Counted from the stretch's first letter, positions 8,551 to 18,245 are shown. The stretch: DNA of 64,000 nucleotides from Hymenobacter crusticola (GCF_002154225.1 NZ_MTSE01000022.1:1-64000); one strand, 5' to 3'. A program made the numbers and translations. Notes: generated from the sequence alone by a model not told the origin.

Positions 8551-8997
8551 CTAGCTCATTAAGCGAGCCAGCAACTGGTTGAACAGCCCCGCTTCTGCTT
8601 GCAGGGCACCAAAAAACTGGGCGTCGGCCGGCTCCATCACCGCCTGGGCTTGCCGCAGCAGGCTTTCGCCGGCAGCAGTCAGCTGCAGCGTCTTGGCCCG
8701 GCCGTCCTGCTGGTGGCTGTGACGCTCAACTAAGCCTTTGCGCTCTAGTGTCTGCAGGACTTTGGAGGTCATCATCTTGTCGGTCGTGGCGTAATCGGCC
8801 AGCCGTTGTTGGGTTACCACTTCCCCCTGCCGGCTCAGCCAGTACAAACCAGCTAGCAAGGAGAACTGCGTCAGTGTGAGGCCAAGCGGACGCAGGTGCT
8901 GGTTCATGCGCAAGTGCCAGCCCATGGTGACCTGCCAGAGCAGGTAGCCCGTGTTTTCCTCGGGCTGCGTATAGGAGAAGATCGGCTTATCCTTCAT
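8551..8997 (-). CDS. MarR family transcriptional regulator
   Basis: A 148-residue winged-helix protein. The order is a dimerisation helix (NTGYLLWQVTMGWHLRMNQHL), LTLTQFSLLAGLYWLS, recognition helix region QQRLADYATTDKMMTSKVLQTLERKGLVER, the wing (HQQDGRAKTLQLTAAG) and a C-terminal helix. The DxRxK-type wing (QDGRAK) is the usual MarR signature. Such regulators repress neighbouring genes and respond to small phenolic or oxidising ligands. The VOC gene just upstream on the same strand is a plausible target. Confidence 0.9.
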   Translation of the reverse strand: MKDKPIFSYTQPEENTGYLLWQVTMGWHLRMNQHLRPLGLTLTQFSLLAGLYWLSRQGEVVTQQRLADYATTDKMMTSKVLQTLERKGLVERHSHQQDGRAKTLQLTAAGESLLRQAQAVMEPADAQFFGALQAEAGLFNQLLARLMS

Positions 8998-9093
8998 GGC
9001 AGTCGGCAGTCAGGGTCATATGAGTTAATGCCAAGTCTACAGCGGGAAGAGCCAAGCAGCAGCGGGCGACTTCGCCCCAGTACCAGGACTTGC

Positions 9094-9465
9094 TCACGTG
9101 GTGGGCACTTCTTGCAAGGTTAGCCAATAGCCATCCGGGTCGGCAATGATAGCCGTGTTGCCAAAGGGCGTAGCCTGCACGCCGCGGATCAGACGAGCCT
9201 TGTCCTCTAGACGCTCTAGAAAGGATGCCAGCTCAGGCACGCCAAACCAGAGACTCACGCCCCACCCGAGCTGGCTGGTAGCTTGTAGATCTACTAGGGG
9301 AGTGCGCAAGGCGAATAGGGCGCCACTCTGGGTAACGAACAAACAGGCGTCGGGAGGAGAGGAGGGCGTCGGCTGGAAGCCAAGGACCTCGGTGTAGAAC
9401 TGGCGCGAGGCCGCTAGGTCGCTCACTTGGAGCGAAACAAAGCCGAGTTGTGTGGGACTGGTCAT
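9094..9465 (-). CDS. VOC family protein (glyoxalase/bleomycin-resistance fold)
   Basis: A 123-residue single-domain protein with paired beta-alpha-beta-beta-beta units: LGFVSLQVSDLAASRQFYTEVLGF, then SLWFGVPELASFLERL and FGNTAIIADPDGYWLTLQEV. The C-terminal DPDGYWLTL is the typical VOC end with a potential metal-binding residue. Reaction unknown; members include glyoxalases, dioxygenases and antibiotic-binding proteins. It sits upstream of, and on the same strand as, the MarR gene. Confidence 0.85.
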   Translation of the reverse strand: MTSPTQLGFVSLQVSDLAASRQFYTEVLGFQPTPSSPPDACLFVTQSGALFALRTPLVDLQATSQLGWGVSLWFGVPELASFLERLEDKARLIRGVQATPFGNTAIIADPDGYWLTLQEVPTT

Positions 9466-9631
9466 AAAGAAAGCATTTAGTAGTTGCGACTACCAAATGT
9501 AGTAAACGCAGGTGACATTTCCTTGGTGGGAGTCGGTAACGGCTGCCCGTACTCGCATTGAAAAACGCTTAAATGTACCTCGGTGATCAGTGGCATTTTT
9601 CAGCACAAAGCAACGGGCTTAGTTGCGCGCT

Positions 9632-10455
9632 TTAGAGGCTCACGGCTAGATCGCTGATGAACAGACGACTACTGTGGCGGTCTGATCCCGCTAAAAAGCG
9701 TAAGGCGGTGGCAGTGAAGGAAACTGAGGGCTCCTAAATGGGCACGTGCTCACCACCAGGAATAAGCCATAATTGGGCATCGGGGACCGAACGGGCGAGT
9801 GTTACGGCAATGTCTACGGGGAAAAACGGTCACAATCCCCGTGCACCACCAGCGTGCGGGCGGTAATGGTGGCTAGACGCTGCGGCGTAAAATCCATGTT
9901 ATCGTAGTGGTCAGCCAATGCGTTGAATTGCAACAGGAGCCCCTGCAGTTGTGTTTCCCCGCGTTTGGCGCATTCCTGGTACATGGCGTGTACGGGCGGA
10001 GGCAAGGTGCGTACCGAAGCGGCCCGCATGATGGCCCGGGCCTGCTCTGGGAAATAAGTGGTGGCACTGATTACCACCATCGCGTTGAGGCGTTTCGGTT
10101 GGCTCGTGGCCAAGTGCAGCAGCGTCATGGCCCCGGAACTCATCCCCATGGCGGAGCAGTGCTCTACACCCAGCATGTCCAGCAACAGCAGCACGTCCTG
10201 GGCCGCTTCCCGGTGCGTGAACCGGTTTCCCGGATTGGTGGAGTAGCCATGGCCGCGCAAGTCCACCAGCAGCAGGCGATGGTGCTTGGCGAGTGCAGCA
10301 GTGAAGGGCAGCCAGTTCTGGGTACACCCGCCGAAGCCATGCAAGAGCAGCAGGGGCTTGCCGGCACCGTACTCCTCGTAGTACAGTTCCAGGTTGCTGA
10401 GCGCGACGCTTTGCCCGCGTGGATTGAGAGGTTGGGGAGCGTAGGATGTGGCCAT
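9632..10455 (-). pseudogene. alpha/beta hydrolase, frameshifted and interrupted
   Basis: The first 213 codons encode an alpha/beta hydrolase: KPLLLLHGFGG, LLLVDLRGHGYS, nucleophile elbow GMSSGAM, and TLVVHGDCDRF before the acid region. The frame then stops at 9814. Inserting one T in the run of five Ts just before that stop restores PVDIAVTLARSVPDAQLWLIPGGEHVPI, which contains the expected catalytic His. A TAG at 9734-9736 interrupts again, and the same frame resumes with EPSVSFTATALRFLAG to a TAA at 9632. Two independent lesions argue for decay, although the first is in a homopolymer. Confidence 0.75.
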
Positions 10456-10635
10456 GGATGTGCCAGTGGAATAGCGACCTAATAATATAATCCTGCTGCA
10501 AAAGGAGGAACACCTACAACGATCGGATCATTCGCACTGTATCAGCTGACGGCCTGAAACAGCTATCCTGCACCGTTACAGCAATCAAGAATCACTTGGC
10601 CTTTGAAGCTGCCTAGACTCTTAGAACGACATGAA

Positions 10636-10669
10636 AGCAGCAAGCCCTGCATGTGAGGAGCTTGTTGCT
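10636..10669. terminator. probable intrinsic terminator
   Basis: AGCAGCAAGC (10636-10645) pairs with GCTTGTTGCT (10660-10669) with one G-T wobble. The inner CCT/AGG extends the stem, and a T-rich stretch follows at about 10683. It lies in the otherwise empty 370-bp gap between the broken hydrolase and the S41 peptidase. Confidence 0.5.
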
Positions 10670-10826
10670 TGACTCTGTGTCCTTTTTCAACAGTCGAGTC
10701 TCCTTTTCTACAAGTTCAGCACTGCGCGTATTGCGAGCGGGCAAGGAACCGTTATAGCAAGTACGAAACATTTCGTGTACCTTGTGCCGAACAACTTTCT
10801 CTCGGACCTAGCCTGCTTTTAGCTTT

Positions 10827-12284
10827 ATGCGAAACTGGTTTCTGCTGCTCAGCCTCTGCGCACTTGTAGCGCGTGCACTTGCCCAAACCGCTCCGCTCTA
10901 CGATCCGACTACCCGCTACACTATACCGCAGTTGCAGGCAGACCTAGCCTACGTACGCCATGCGCTAGAGGAGGCACACCCGGCCCTGTACTGGTACACG
11001 CCGAAGGATTCCCTCGACCGCGCCTTTAACCGCGCCGCCGCCGCTCTCACGCATCCCATGGACGAGCCCGAATTCTGGCGCCTGCTGCAATTGGTGGTAG
11101 TGCAGCTGCACTGCGGACATACCCGCGTGCAGCATTCTCCCACCTACCGCGCCTGGTTTCGACGGCAGCCACACGCGTATCTACCTTTTACCGTGGCCAT
11201 CCGCCAGAACCGCCTGTTTGTGGCTGAAAACCAGAGCAGCACCCCTGAATTATGGCCTGGTACCGAGATCTTAGCTCTCGACGGGCATCCCACCTCCGAG
11301 GTGCTGGCGCGCTTACGCTCCCTGATTGCTGCTGATGGTTACGGCACGGGCTTTCAAGACCATGAACTGGAAGCCGGCTTTTTTGACACCTACTACTGGG
11401 ACTTCTACGAAGCCAAACCCGTATACCCGCTGCTGGTAAGGGACAGCACGGGCTGCCAGCACTTGCTGACGCCCCAGCCCCGCCTGCCCCGCGCCGGCGC
11501 CGCGAAAGTCCCCTCTCCCGTGAGCGCGGAGCAGGAGCGCGCGCAGCAACTGGCCCGGCAGTGGTCCGTGCGCTACCCCGCCGAACTACCCGCGACGGCG
11601 ATCCTGCGTATCCGGGAGTTTAGCTACGATCAATTCACGGATTACCAACAGCTCCACACCCGCTTCTTTACGGACCTGGCGCAGCGCCATACCAAGCGGT
11701 TGGTGATCGACTTACGCGGCAATCTCGGCGGCAACATGCAGCTGGCCAGTGACTTGCTTAAGTACTTGCTACAAGCCGATTTTGTGCTGACAAAAAGCGC
11801 GTTAGCACCCGTATTTATCCCTTCGTTTCTGCAGCCTGATTCTACGAAAGCTGCTTACTTCGATACGACCCAGGTCAGGCGCCTGCCCGAGGGGGTATGG
11901 GGCTTTGCCAGTCCTAGTGTCGGCGTACAGCACCCTTACCCAGGACGTTACTTTCAGGGGCAACTCGTGTTGCTGGTTGATGGGGGCACCTTCTCCGCCG
12001 CATCAAACTTTGCGGCTAGTCTGCGGGCCCAACGGTCCGTTCTGCTGCTGGGTCAGGAGACGGGAGGAGGCGAAGCGGGCACCAGCGGGGGGCATCTCTC
12101 GCGCCTGGAATTACCCCAGACGCACTTAGTGCTGCAACTGCCTCATTTTCGGCTATTGACGGCCTGTGCTCACCCGCAGCTCGGGCGAGGGGTTCGTCCC
12201 GACCAAGAAGTTGTGCCGACGCCTCAGCAAATAGCGAAGCACGCGGATGCTGTGCTGCTGCAATTGCCGAAGTTGCTGCAATAG
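10827..12284 (+). CDS. S41 family peptidase, secreted
   Basis: A 485-residue protein with a signal peptide (MRNWFLLLSLCALVARALAQ). An N-terminal helical region is followed by a PDZ-like segment (ELWPGTEILALDGHP). The C-terminal tail-specific-protease domain shows RLVIDLRGNLGGN, VDGGTFSAASNFA with the likely nucleophile Ser390, and LLGQETGGG. Such serine peptidases cleave periplasmic or secreted proteins from the C-terminal side. It faces the PAS kinase gene convergently. A second, smaller S41 lipoprotein lies at 27525-28544. Confidence 0.85.
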   Translation: MRNWFLLLSLCALVARALAQTAPLYDPTTRYTIPQLQADLAYVRHALEEAHPALYWYTPKDSLDRAFNRAAAALTHPMDEPEFWRLLQLVVVQLHCGHTRVQHSPTYRAWFRRQPHAYLPFTVAIRQNRLFVAENQSSTPELWPGTEILALDGHPTSEVLARLRSLIAADGYGTGFQDHELEAGFFDTYYWDFYEAKPVYPLLVRDSTGCQHLLTPQPRLPRAGAAKVPSPVSAEQERAQQLARQWSVRYPAELPATAILRIREFSYDQFTDYQQLHTRFFTDLAQRHTKRLVIDLRGNLGGNMQLASDLLKYLLQADFVLTKSALAPVFIPSFLQPDSTKAAYFDTTQVRRLPEGVWGFASPSVGVQHPYPGRYFQGQLVLLVDGGTFSAASNFAASLRAQRSVLLLGQETGGGEAGTSGGHLSRLELPQTHLVLQLPHFRLLTACAHPQLGRGVRPDQEVVPTPQQIAKHADAVLLQLPKLLQ

Positions 12285-12602
12285 TTTCGAACGCAACAAA
12301 GCAAAGGCATCTACGACCTACTGAAGAAGCGACGTCACTCGGACAAGCCCCGCTGATGGGTTGTTCTTTCTGGATCCTGGGTAATAATTTGCCGATAACG
12401 TACTGCAAACACTCTCTCCTAGAACATTATAAGCTGTTCTTGCTTACGCTCGATAAGTTAGAGATTGTTGGGAGTAAGGCGTTGTAAAAAGCCCGTTTAC
12501 TTAAATGATACGGGCAGAAACTGCTCTGTGCATGTGCGAACACCGATTGGGGATAATCTTGAAGCTAGGCTCTTGGTTCACTCCTACGAGCGTAGTGTTA
12601 GG
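12285..12602. other. intergenic region between convergent genes
   Basis: About 320 bp between the S41 peptidase and the PAS kinase. I see no gene, repeat or convincing terminator. Confidence 0.5.
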
Positions 12603-14987
12603 CTAGACCCGTCCCAACCAGACGCGGAAGGTCGCTCCCTGGCCTTCCTGGCTCTCTACCTCGATCCGTCCGCCATTGGCTTGCACGATGCGGTTGACTA
12701 AGTACAAGCCCACCCCTGACCCAGGCGTGTGCCCGTGCAAGCGACGAAACAGGTGAAACAATTCGTGACCGTACTTCTGGGCATCGAAGCCTAAGCCATT
12801 GTCTTGCACCACCAACACCGGCTGCTCGTCCGCCACTTGCACGGCGAGGTAAATACGCGCCGGGCGGTCTGGGTCAGCGAATTTTAGGGCGTTACTGAGC
12901 AGGTTGAACAGCACCGTCCGCAGGTTAGCGCGGGGGAAGGACACGGCGGGACAGACCGCGAAATCGGTGGTGATGTGGGCGCGGGCAGCCTGCACCTGAG
13001 GCGCCAAGGTGCGTAGCACTTCCGCCGTTATCTCCGCCAGCGCCACGGTTTCAACCGGCCCAGTACTGGCCTGCTGGGCGTGCCCGAGCGCGGCCAGTTC
13101 GTCGATGGTGCCATTGAGCTGCTGCAAGGCCTGCCGAATTAGGGGCAGTAGGAGTTGCTCCTCCGTGGGATTTATCCCCTGCACACTACGCAGCAGCTCA
13201 TCGAGCAGTCCGGCCAGGTTATGCACGGGTTGTTTCAGGTCGTGGGAAGCGGCATACACGAAGTTGTCGAGGTCCACGTTGCTGCGCACCAGCTGCTGGT
13301 TGGTGGCCTGCAGCTGCGCGGTGAGTTGCTGCAAGGCTTGCTCGGCCACTTGCTGCTCGTGCACGTCCAGTACCACGCCCACCAAGCCGGCATAAGTGCC
13401 CGCCGCGTCAAAGCGTGGGGTAGCCGCGTCAATAGCCCAGCGGTAATGCCCGGCGGTGTTTCGCAGCCGGTAGACTACCCGGAACGGCTCCTGTCGGTCG
13501 TTGGCGGCGCGGAAGGCCGCCGCCGTAGCGGATGCATCCTCTGGGTGCACCGCGTCCAGCCAGCCATACCCCAAGGCTTCGGCTTCGGTTTGCCCGGTGA
13601 GCTCATACCATGGTCGGTTGAGGTAGGTACACGCGCCCGCGGGGTCGGTTACCCACAGAATGGCCGGCACATGGTCGGCCATGCTACGGAAGTACTGCTC
13701 ACTCTCGAGCAAGGTGTGCTGCAGATGCTTGAGCTCGTGAATATCGATGGCCGCGCCCACCCATTGTACCACTTGCCCGGCCTCGTCTCGTACGGGCACC
13801 GCCCGGTCCAGATGCCAGCGGTACGCGCCGGTCGCGGCCACGCGCAGGCGCAGCTCGGCCTGAAACGGCTGGCCGCTGCGCACGGCCGCGTGCCAGGTCT
13901 GTAGCATCGGCGACTGGTCGTCGGGGTGCACGGCTTGCAGCCAGCCGGTACCGAGGTCGGTACCCGTGTAGCTAAACTGGGCCCAGTTTGGGCTTAGGTA
14001 GGTGGTATTGCCCGCCGCATCGGCTTCCCATACCACTAAGGGGCTGGTCTCGGCTAAGCGGCGGAAGCGGGTTTCGCTTTGCTGAACCTGCTGGCGCATG
14101 CGCACCTGTTCGGTCACGTCGGTGGCGAAGAATACGAGCCCGTCCACTTCGCCCTGGGCGTTGCGGCGGGCCTGACAGGTGAAGGTTCCGTAGATGATTT
14201 CCGGCACCGCGCCTGCATGGCGGGCTAGGTTCAGGGGCATATCCTGACTTGAATAGGCGCGCCCGGTGCGGTACACTTCGGCCAGAATAGAGGGCATAGG
14301 CGAGTCGGCCACCTCGGGCAAGGCCTCGAGTAGGGGTCTGCCCAATAGGTCCCGGCCGGGAAACACGCGTTGGTAGGCCGGATTGACTAGCTGGTACACC
14401 CACGCGGGGCCGTCGAGCACGGCAATGGGTACGGGGGCTTCCTGGTAGAGCTGGTACAGCAACTGGCGTTGCTGCTCGGCCGCACGCCGACTGAGCACCT
14501 GCTCAGTGACCACATAGGCAAATACGGTCACGCCCGTAATGCGCCCTTCCTCGCGAAAGGCGTTGTAGGTGAAGTTGAAGTACTGTAGCTGGGCCGGGCG
14601 GCCGTCGCGTGGGTCAATGGCCAACGGCATTTCCACCCCCACGTACGGCTCTCCGCTCTGGTACACCTGGTCTAGTAAGGCCACAAAGCCGCTAGCAACG
14701 GCCTCGGGCTGCACTTGGGCCAGCATCTGGCCGCGCATGTCGCGACCCGGAAACAGGGCTTGATAGGCCGGGTTGTAGTAGGCCAAGGAATGTTCCGGAC
14801 CACGCAGCAAGCACATGGCGGCCGGACTCTGTTCAAATACCTGATACAAAGCGGGCTCTGGGAAAGCCGTGGGCAGAGGCGGAAGGGAAGGGAAAGGATC
14901 AGTCAACGTAGATCGGCGGCAGGTATCCGTCCAAGGTACGCACGAATGCCCCAGCAGAGAAATAGGTGCCCCCTCTGATGGCCGCAT
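12603..14987 (-). CDS. multi-PAS sensor histidine kinase
   Basis: About 794 residues, cytoplasmic, with no membrane span. Four PAS domains run in series: ALYQVFEQSPAAMCLLRGPEHS, a second with APVPIAVLDGPAWVYQLVN, a third with FRRLAETSPLVVWEADAAGN, and a fourth with YFRSMADHVPAILWVTDPAGA; the third and fourth have PAC extensions. The dimerisation helix carries ASHDLKQP with phospho-acceptor His582 followed by Asp, as in phytochrome-type kinases. The ATPase domain has N, G1 and G2 boxes (NLLSNALKFA, DNGLGFD, GSGVGLYL). The start is uncertain: ATG at 14987 is used here, and TTG at 14906 sits closer to the first domain. No response regulator adjoins it. Confidence 0.88.
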   Translation of the reverse strand: MRPSEGAPISLLGHSCVPWTDTCRRSTLTDPFPSLPPLPTAFPEPALYQVFEQSPAAMCLLRGPEHSLAYYNPAYQALFPGRDMRGQMLAQVQPEAVASGFVALLDQVYQSGEPYVGVEMPLAIDPRDGRPAQLQYFNFTYNAFREEGRITGVTVFAYVVTEQVLSRRAAEQQRQLLYQLYQEAPVPIAVLDGPAWVYQLVNPAYQRVFPGRDLLGRPLLEALPEVADSPMPSILAEVYRTGRAYSSQDMPLNLARHAGAVPEIIYGTFTCQARRNAQGEVDGLVFFATDVTEQVRMRQQVQQSETRFRRLAETSPLVVWEADAAGNTTYLSPNWAQFSYTGTDLGTGWLQAVHPDDQSPMLQTWHAAVRSGQPFQAELRLRVAATGAYRWHLDRAVPVRDEAGQVVQWVGAAIDIHELKHLQHTLLESEQYFRSMADHVPAILWVTDPAGACTYLNRPWYELTGQTEAEALGYGWLDAVHPEDASATAAAFRAANDRQEPFRVVYRLRNTAGHYRWAIDAATPRFDAAGTYAGLVGVVLDVHEQQVAEQALQQLTAQLQATNQQLVRSNVDLDNFVYAASHDLKQPVHNLAGLLDELLRSVQGINPTEEQLLLPLIRQALQQLNGTIDELAALGHAQQASTGPVETVALAEITAEVLRTLAPQVQAARAHITTDFAVCPAVSFPRANLRTVLFNLLSNALKFADPDRPARIYLAVQVADEQPVLVVQDNGLGFDAQKYGHELFHLFRRLHGHTPGSGVGLYLVNRIVQANGGRIEVESQEGQGATFRVWLGRV

Positions 14988-15691
14988 CCCTGCGGCGCCA
15001 GCCAAGAAAGCGTTGTATCCTTCGGGCCTTCAAACCTGCGGCAGCGGGTGTAGAGCAACTGCTACAGGGGTATCGTGTAGCTGCGAGACGGTGTCGCGGG
15101 CCTCTGCGTAAATTTCAGCTTGGTGTATCGCCCCCGCTTGTCTCGCTGTACAATGGAGCTCCCGTTACGAATAGTACCATTCTGCGTGCTAGTGAGATGA
15201 GAGCTGCTTTTCAGCGGAATGCTTCACAAAATCCACCGTTCTTGGTAGCCACACGGTCAACGTAGCGTCGGACCACATCACGATAAGCTGATCGGTACTA
15301 CGTTACAACTGGCAGCTACTTTCAAAAAATGGATCATGGTGTCTTTATCTCCGAAAGAACACAGTGGCTTATTCACTTGCCATGATCCCACTACCTAGCC
15401 TGCCGACCCGTTCGCCTGCTCGTCGCGGCGTTCGTCTACCACGCGGTGGATACGGCAGCGTTTCATTAAGGGTAGAGCTATTGCGTTCATCCAGTTGAAC
15501 ATACGCCTGCTCGGTGGTGTCAGCCACAGGCTAAAAGGATTTCCCGCTCACCACTGGAACTGCTCGTAAGTACCCACAGGGCAGCGAAGCACGCTTCTGT
15601 ACGTGTGCAATGGCTCTTCTCGTTCTTACAATACCAGCGCCGCCGCACTGAGGCCTCCACGGCTTCTTTAGAGCGGCCGCAACTACTCAGC
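14988..15691. other. intergenic region, no recognisable gene
   Basis: About 690 bp. Short open frames on both strands have no family resemblance. I see no terminator or RNA gene. Confidence 0.4.
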
Positions 15692-16486
15692 TTACCGCGC
15701 CGAGGCCTTCCCCTGGGGTTGGCCAAATGCCTCGGTGACGCCCTTGCTCATTTGCTTGAGTAACACGCCCGGGGCCAGGCGACTCATATAGTGTAGGATC
15801 TTCGACAGGCCGGGGTAAATTTCCAACCGATCGTGCTGGAGTCCGTTGATGGCTTGCGCGATGAGCTTACTTGGGTCCATCAACATACTCTCCTCCAGCA
15901 CGTTGGTAAACGGATCCGCCAAGGATGTTTTGGCGGCAGGCGCTACTAGTTCAAATACCTTGACCGGGGTGTGCTGCAACTGCACCCGCAGGGCTTTGGT
16001 GTAGGCGCGCAGCCCGGCCTTGGTGCCCCCGTAAATCGGCGCCAGCGGAAACGGGGTTAGGGCGAGGCCCGACGTGACGTTCAGGATGGCGGCCGTCGGT
16101 TGGGTTTTGAGGTGGGGCAGGAATTGCTGCACCATCCGAATAGGGCCCGATAGATTGATTTCTACTTCCCGGGTGAGGTCGAGCAAGTCTAGGGTCGGGT
16201 CTTGCAGGTCGAGCTTGCGCATCTCCCCGGCATTGTTAATTACGATGTTGAGCGCCGGAAATTGAGCCACTACCTGCTGGTAGAGCTGCCGGATGGCTGT
16301 AAGGTCGCTCACGTCACTTTGGAAGGTATGCACGCCGGGCAAGCGGCGCTTGGTATCGTCGAGCTTGGCCTGGTTGCGGCCCGTGATGAGTACGGTGTTG
16401 CCTAGCTCCAGCAAGCGGGCCGCAAACTCGTAGCCCAAGCCGCTAGTACCGCCGGTGATGAGGATCGTATTATGGCGTAAGTCCAT
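15692..16486 (-). CDS. SDR family oxidoreductase (DltE-like)
   Basis: A 264-residue classical short-chain dehydrogenase/reductase. It has the cofactor-binding ILITGGTSGLG near the N terminus, NNAG at the end of strand 4, a catalytic Ser in LNVTSGLAL and the YxxxK motif in IYGGTKAG. This family uses NAD(P)H to reduce or oxidise carbonyl/alcohol substrates. It resembles DltE-type proteins, whose substrate is not defined. It lies 97 bp downstream of an AraC regulator on the same strand, a likely control relationship. Confidence 0.88.
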   Translation of the reverse strand: MDLRHNTILITGGTSGLGYEFAARLLELGNTVLITGRNQAKLDDTKRRLPGVHTFQSDVSDLTAIRQLYQQVVAQFPALNIVINNAGEMRKLDLQDPTLDLLDLTREVEINLSGPIRMVQQFLPHLKTQPTAAILNVTSGLALTPFPLAPIYGGTKAGLRAYTKALRVQLQHTPVKVFELVAPAAKTSLADPFTNVLEESMLMDPSKLIAQAINGLQHDRLEIYPGLSKILHYMSRLAPGVLLKQMSKGVTEAFGQPQGKASAR

Positions 16487-16583
16487 GGGTTTCTAGGAAA
16501 TAATGACCTAGCAAAGGTCTGCCTAGTGAACCACGAGGTGTTTGCGTTCAGCAATCCATCTTTTGCAAAATTCACACCTAGGC

Positions 16584-17513
16584 TTACAGCCGAAAGGCGC
16601 CGGGCGAAAAGGAGGTTTGCCGTTTGAAGAAGTTGGAAAAATGAGCCACTTCCGCAAAGCCGAGGCTGTCGGAAATTTCCGAGATGTTCCAGTTGGTTTG
16701 CTTGAGCAGCAGCTTGGCTTCCTGGATTACGCGACTGCCAATCAGCTCGGTAGTCGTGCGGCCGGTGTGCTCTTTTAGCACCTTATTGAGGTGGTTGACG
16801 TGCACAGCCAGCCGGTCCGCGTAGTCTTTCGCCGTACGCAGTTGCAGCTTCTGCTGGGGCGTTTCGATAGGAAATTGCCGCTCCAGCAGCTCAATAAACA
16901 ACGAAGACACCCGGGTCGTCGCGTTGTGGGCAGGGTAGAGTGCCGTGACGGGCTGCAACTTCTGCCCGATGTGAATGAGTTCGAGCAGGTACGTGCGCAG
17001 CAGATCGTATTTGTAGGCGTAGTTGGAGCCGATTTCCCGGTGCATCTTCCGAAAAAGGGCGTCGATTTCCGCGCTTTCCTCGTCGCTCACCTGAAACACG
17101 GGGTGGCCGCCAGCTTTGAAAATGGGCAGCTCATCAAGCACGACCCCGCTCTTGGCCGGCAGCAGAAAGGCCTCCGTGAAGATGCAGAAGTGCCCTGCTT
17201 GCGCGGGGTCCTGCGGCACCCAGTGGTAGGGCACCTTCGGCGTGGCGAATAGCAGCGCATTCCGTTCGATATCAATTACTTTGTCCGCGTACTCGGCCCG
17301 GTTGTGCCCGCTGATCAAGCTGATTTTATAATACGCCCGGCGGTCATAGGGCATCACCGGTTTCTCGCGAAGGCGGTGAAATAACGCCTGAATGTCAAAC
17401 ACATTGAAGTGCCCGATTTCCTTCTGAATATCGGGTGGCAACAACGCATTCAGTCCCGTGTCCAGGGCAGTGGTGGCCTCCTGGTAGAACTGGTCGAGGG
17501 AAGTGGGCTTCAT
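16584..17513 (-). CDS. AraC family transcriptional regulator
   Basis: A 309-residue protein with an N-terminal cupin-like ligand-binding half (HFNVFDIQALFHRLREKPVMPYDRRAYYKISLISG). The C-terminal double helix-turn-helix runs through YADRLAVHVNHLNKVLKEHTGRTTTELI and LLLKQTNWNISEISDSLGFAEVAHFSNFFKRQTSFSP. The second HTH carries the standard GFAEVAHFSNFFKR pattern. It probably activates the downstream SDR gene and perhaps itself; an inverted repeat lies just upstream of its start. Confidence 0.9.
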   Translation of the reverse strand: MKPTSLDQFYQEATTALDTGLNALLPPDIQKEIGHFNVFDIQALFHRLREKPVMPYDRRAYYKISLISGHNRAEYADKVIDIERNALLFATPKVPYHWVPQDPAQAGHFCIFTEAFLLPAKSGVVLDELPIFKAGGHPVFQVSDEESAEIDALFRKMHREIGSNYAYKYDLLRTYLLELIHIGQKLQPVTALYPAHNATTRVSSLFIELLERQFPIETPQQKLQLRTAKDYADRLAVHVNHLNKVLKEHTGRTTTELIGSRVIQEAKLLLKQTNWNISEISDSLGFAEVAHFSNFFKRQTSFSPGAFRL

Positions 17514-17545
17514 CAGGCAGCAGATTTGCGAAATTCAAAGGTAGT

Positions 17546-17584
17546 GCTTTACCACCTTGCCTAGGTTTAGTAAGGTGGTAAAGC
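17546..17584. promoter_or_regulatory. 13-bp perfect inverted repeat upstream of araC-type gene
   Basis: GCTTTACCACCTT (17546-17558) and its exact complement (17572-17584) are separated by 13 bases. The near arm ends 33 bp before the AraC-type start codon. The centre-to-centre spacing suits two faces of DNA. It could be an operator for the regulator; it lacks a U-tract for termination. Confidence 0.5.
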
Positions 17585-17876
17585 GAACTACGGGTTGCAC
17601 GAGAGTAGAAACCGAAAACTCCGCTCAGAAACTTGGGCTAGCTGTCCTCACCTGCTGCCTAGACGACCTAGCCGGTTCTGGGTGCTTATCGGCTGTTGAG
17701 AACAGCAAGCGCGTTCGGGTCTGCTTTACGACTGCTCTACCGGTGCAGCATGAAGTGCTTCTAAACGCTGCTGATGCTGGAGCGTTTTGCCATCGAACGG
17801 GGCTGTTGCCAGTACGCCTTAGTTCTAGCTACGGCCGGTTATCGCTAGAGGCAGTAGCCGTCCATTAGCTCGGCCG

Positions 17877-18245
17877 CTACGCTGGGGAAGCTCGCCGCGC
17901 CAATGCCTGCACCCGGGCCAGCAGCTCCCGGAAGGCAAACGGCTGCACGACATACTCGTCGGCGCCCAGCTGGAAAGCATCCACCTTGTTGTCGGTGGTA
18001 CCTAGGGCCGCAAGCATAAGAATGGGCACGGTCGCGTCGCGCCGACGGATTTGCTCGCACAGCTCATACCCGTTGAGGCAAGGTAAGCCCACGTTGAGCA
18101 GGATGACGTCGTACGTATTTCGTAAGGCTAGGTGTTGGCCGATTTTGCCGTCGAAGGCGACATCTAGTTCGTATCCTTCCTCCTCAAACCCCATTTTTAG
18201 GATCGAAACTACTTTTAATTCGTCCTCTACCAACAGAAGTTTCAT
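17877..18245 (-). CDS. stand-alone degenerate receiver domain (pseudo-receiver)
   Basis: A 122-residue protein made only of a CheY-like receiver, ending where the DNA-binding domain of an OmpR regulator should begin. It aligns without gaps to the receiver of the regulator at 26008-26682 for over 110 residues. Acidic residues Glu7 and Asp8 are kept, but the phospho-acceptor is Asn51 instead of Asp51, the switch Thr79 is Ala, and the conserved Lys101 is Gln. It therefore cannot be phosphorylated in the usual way. It is the last gene of the efflux cluster (229 bp after the adaptor). It is either a decaying duplicate or a phosphorylation-independent partner of the kinase. Confidence 0.75.
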   Translation of the reverse strand: MKLLLVEDELKVVSILKMGFEEEGYELDVAFDGKIGQHLALRNTYDVILLNVGLPCLNGYELCEQIRRRDATVPILMLAALGTTDNKVDAFQLGADEYVVQPFAFRELLARVQALARRASPA

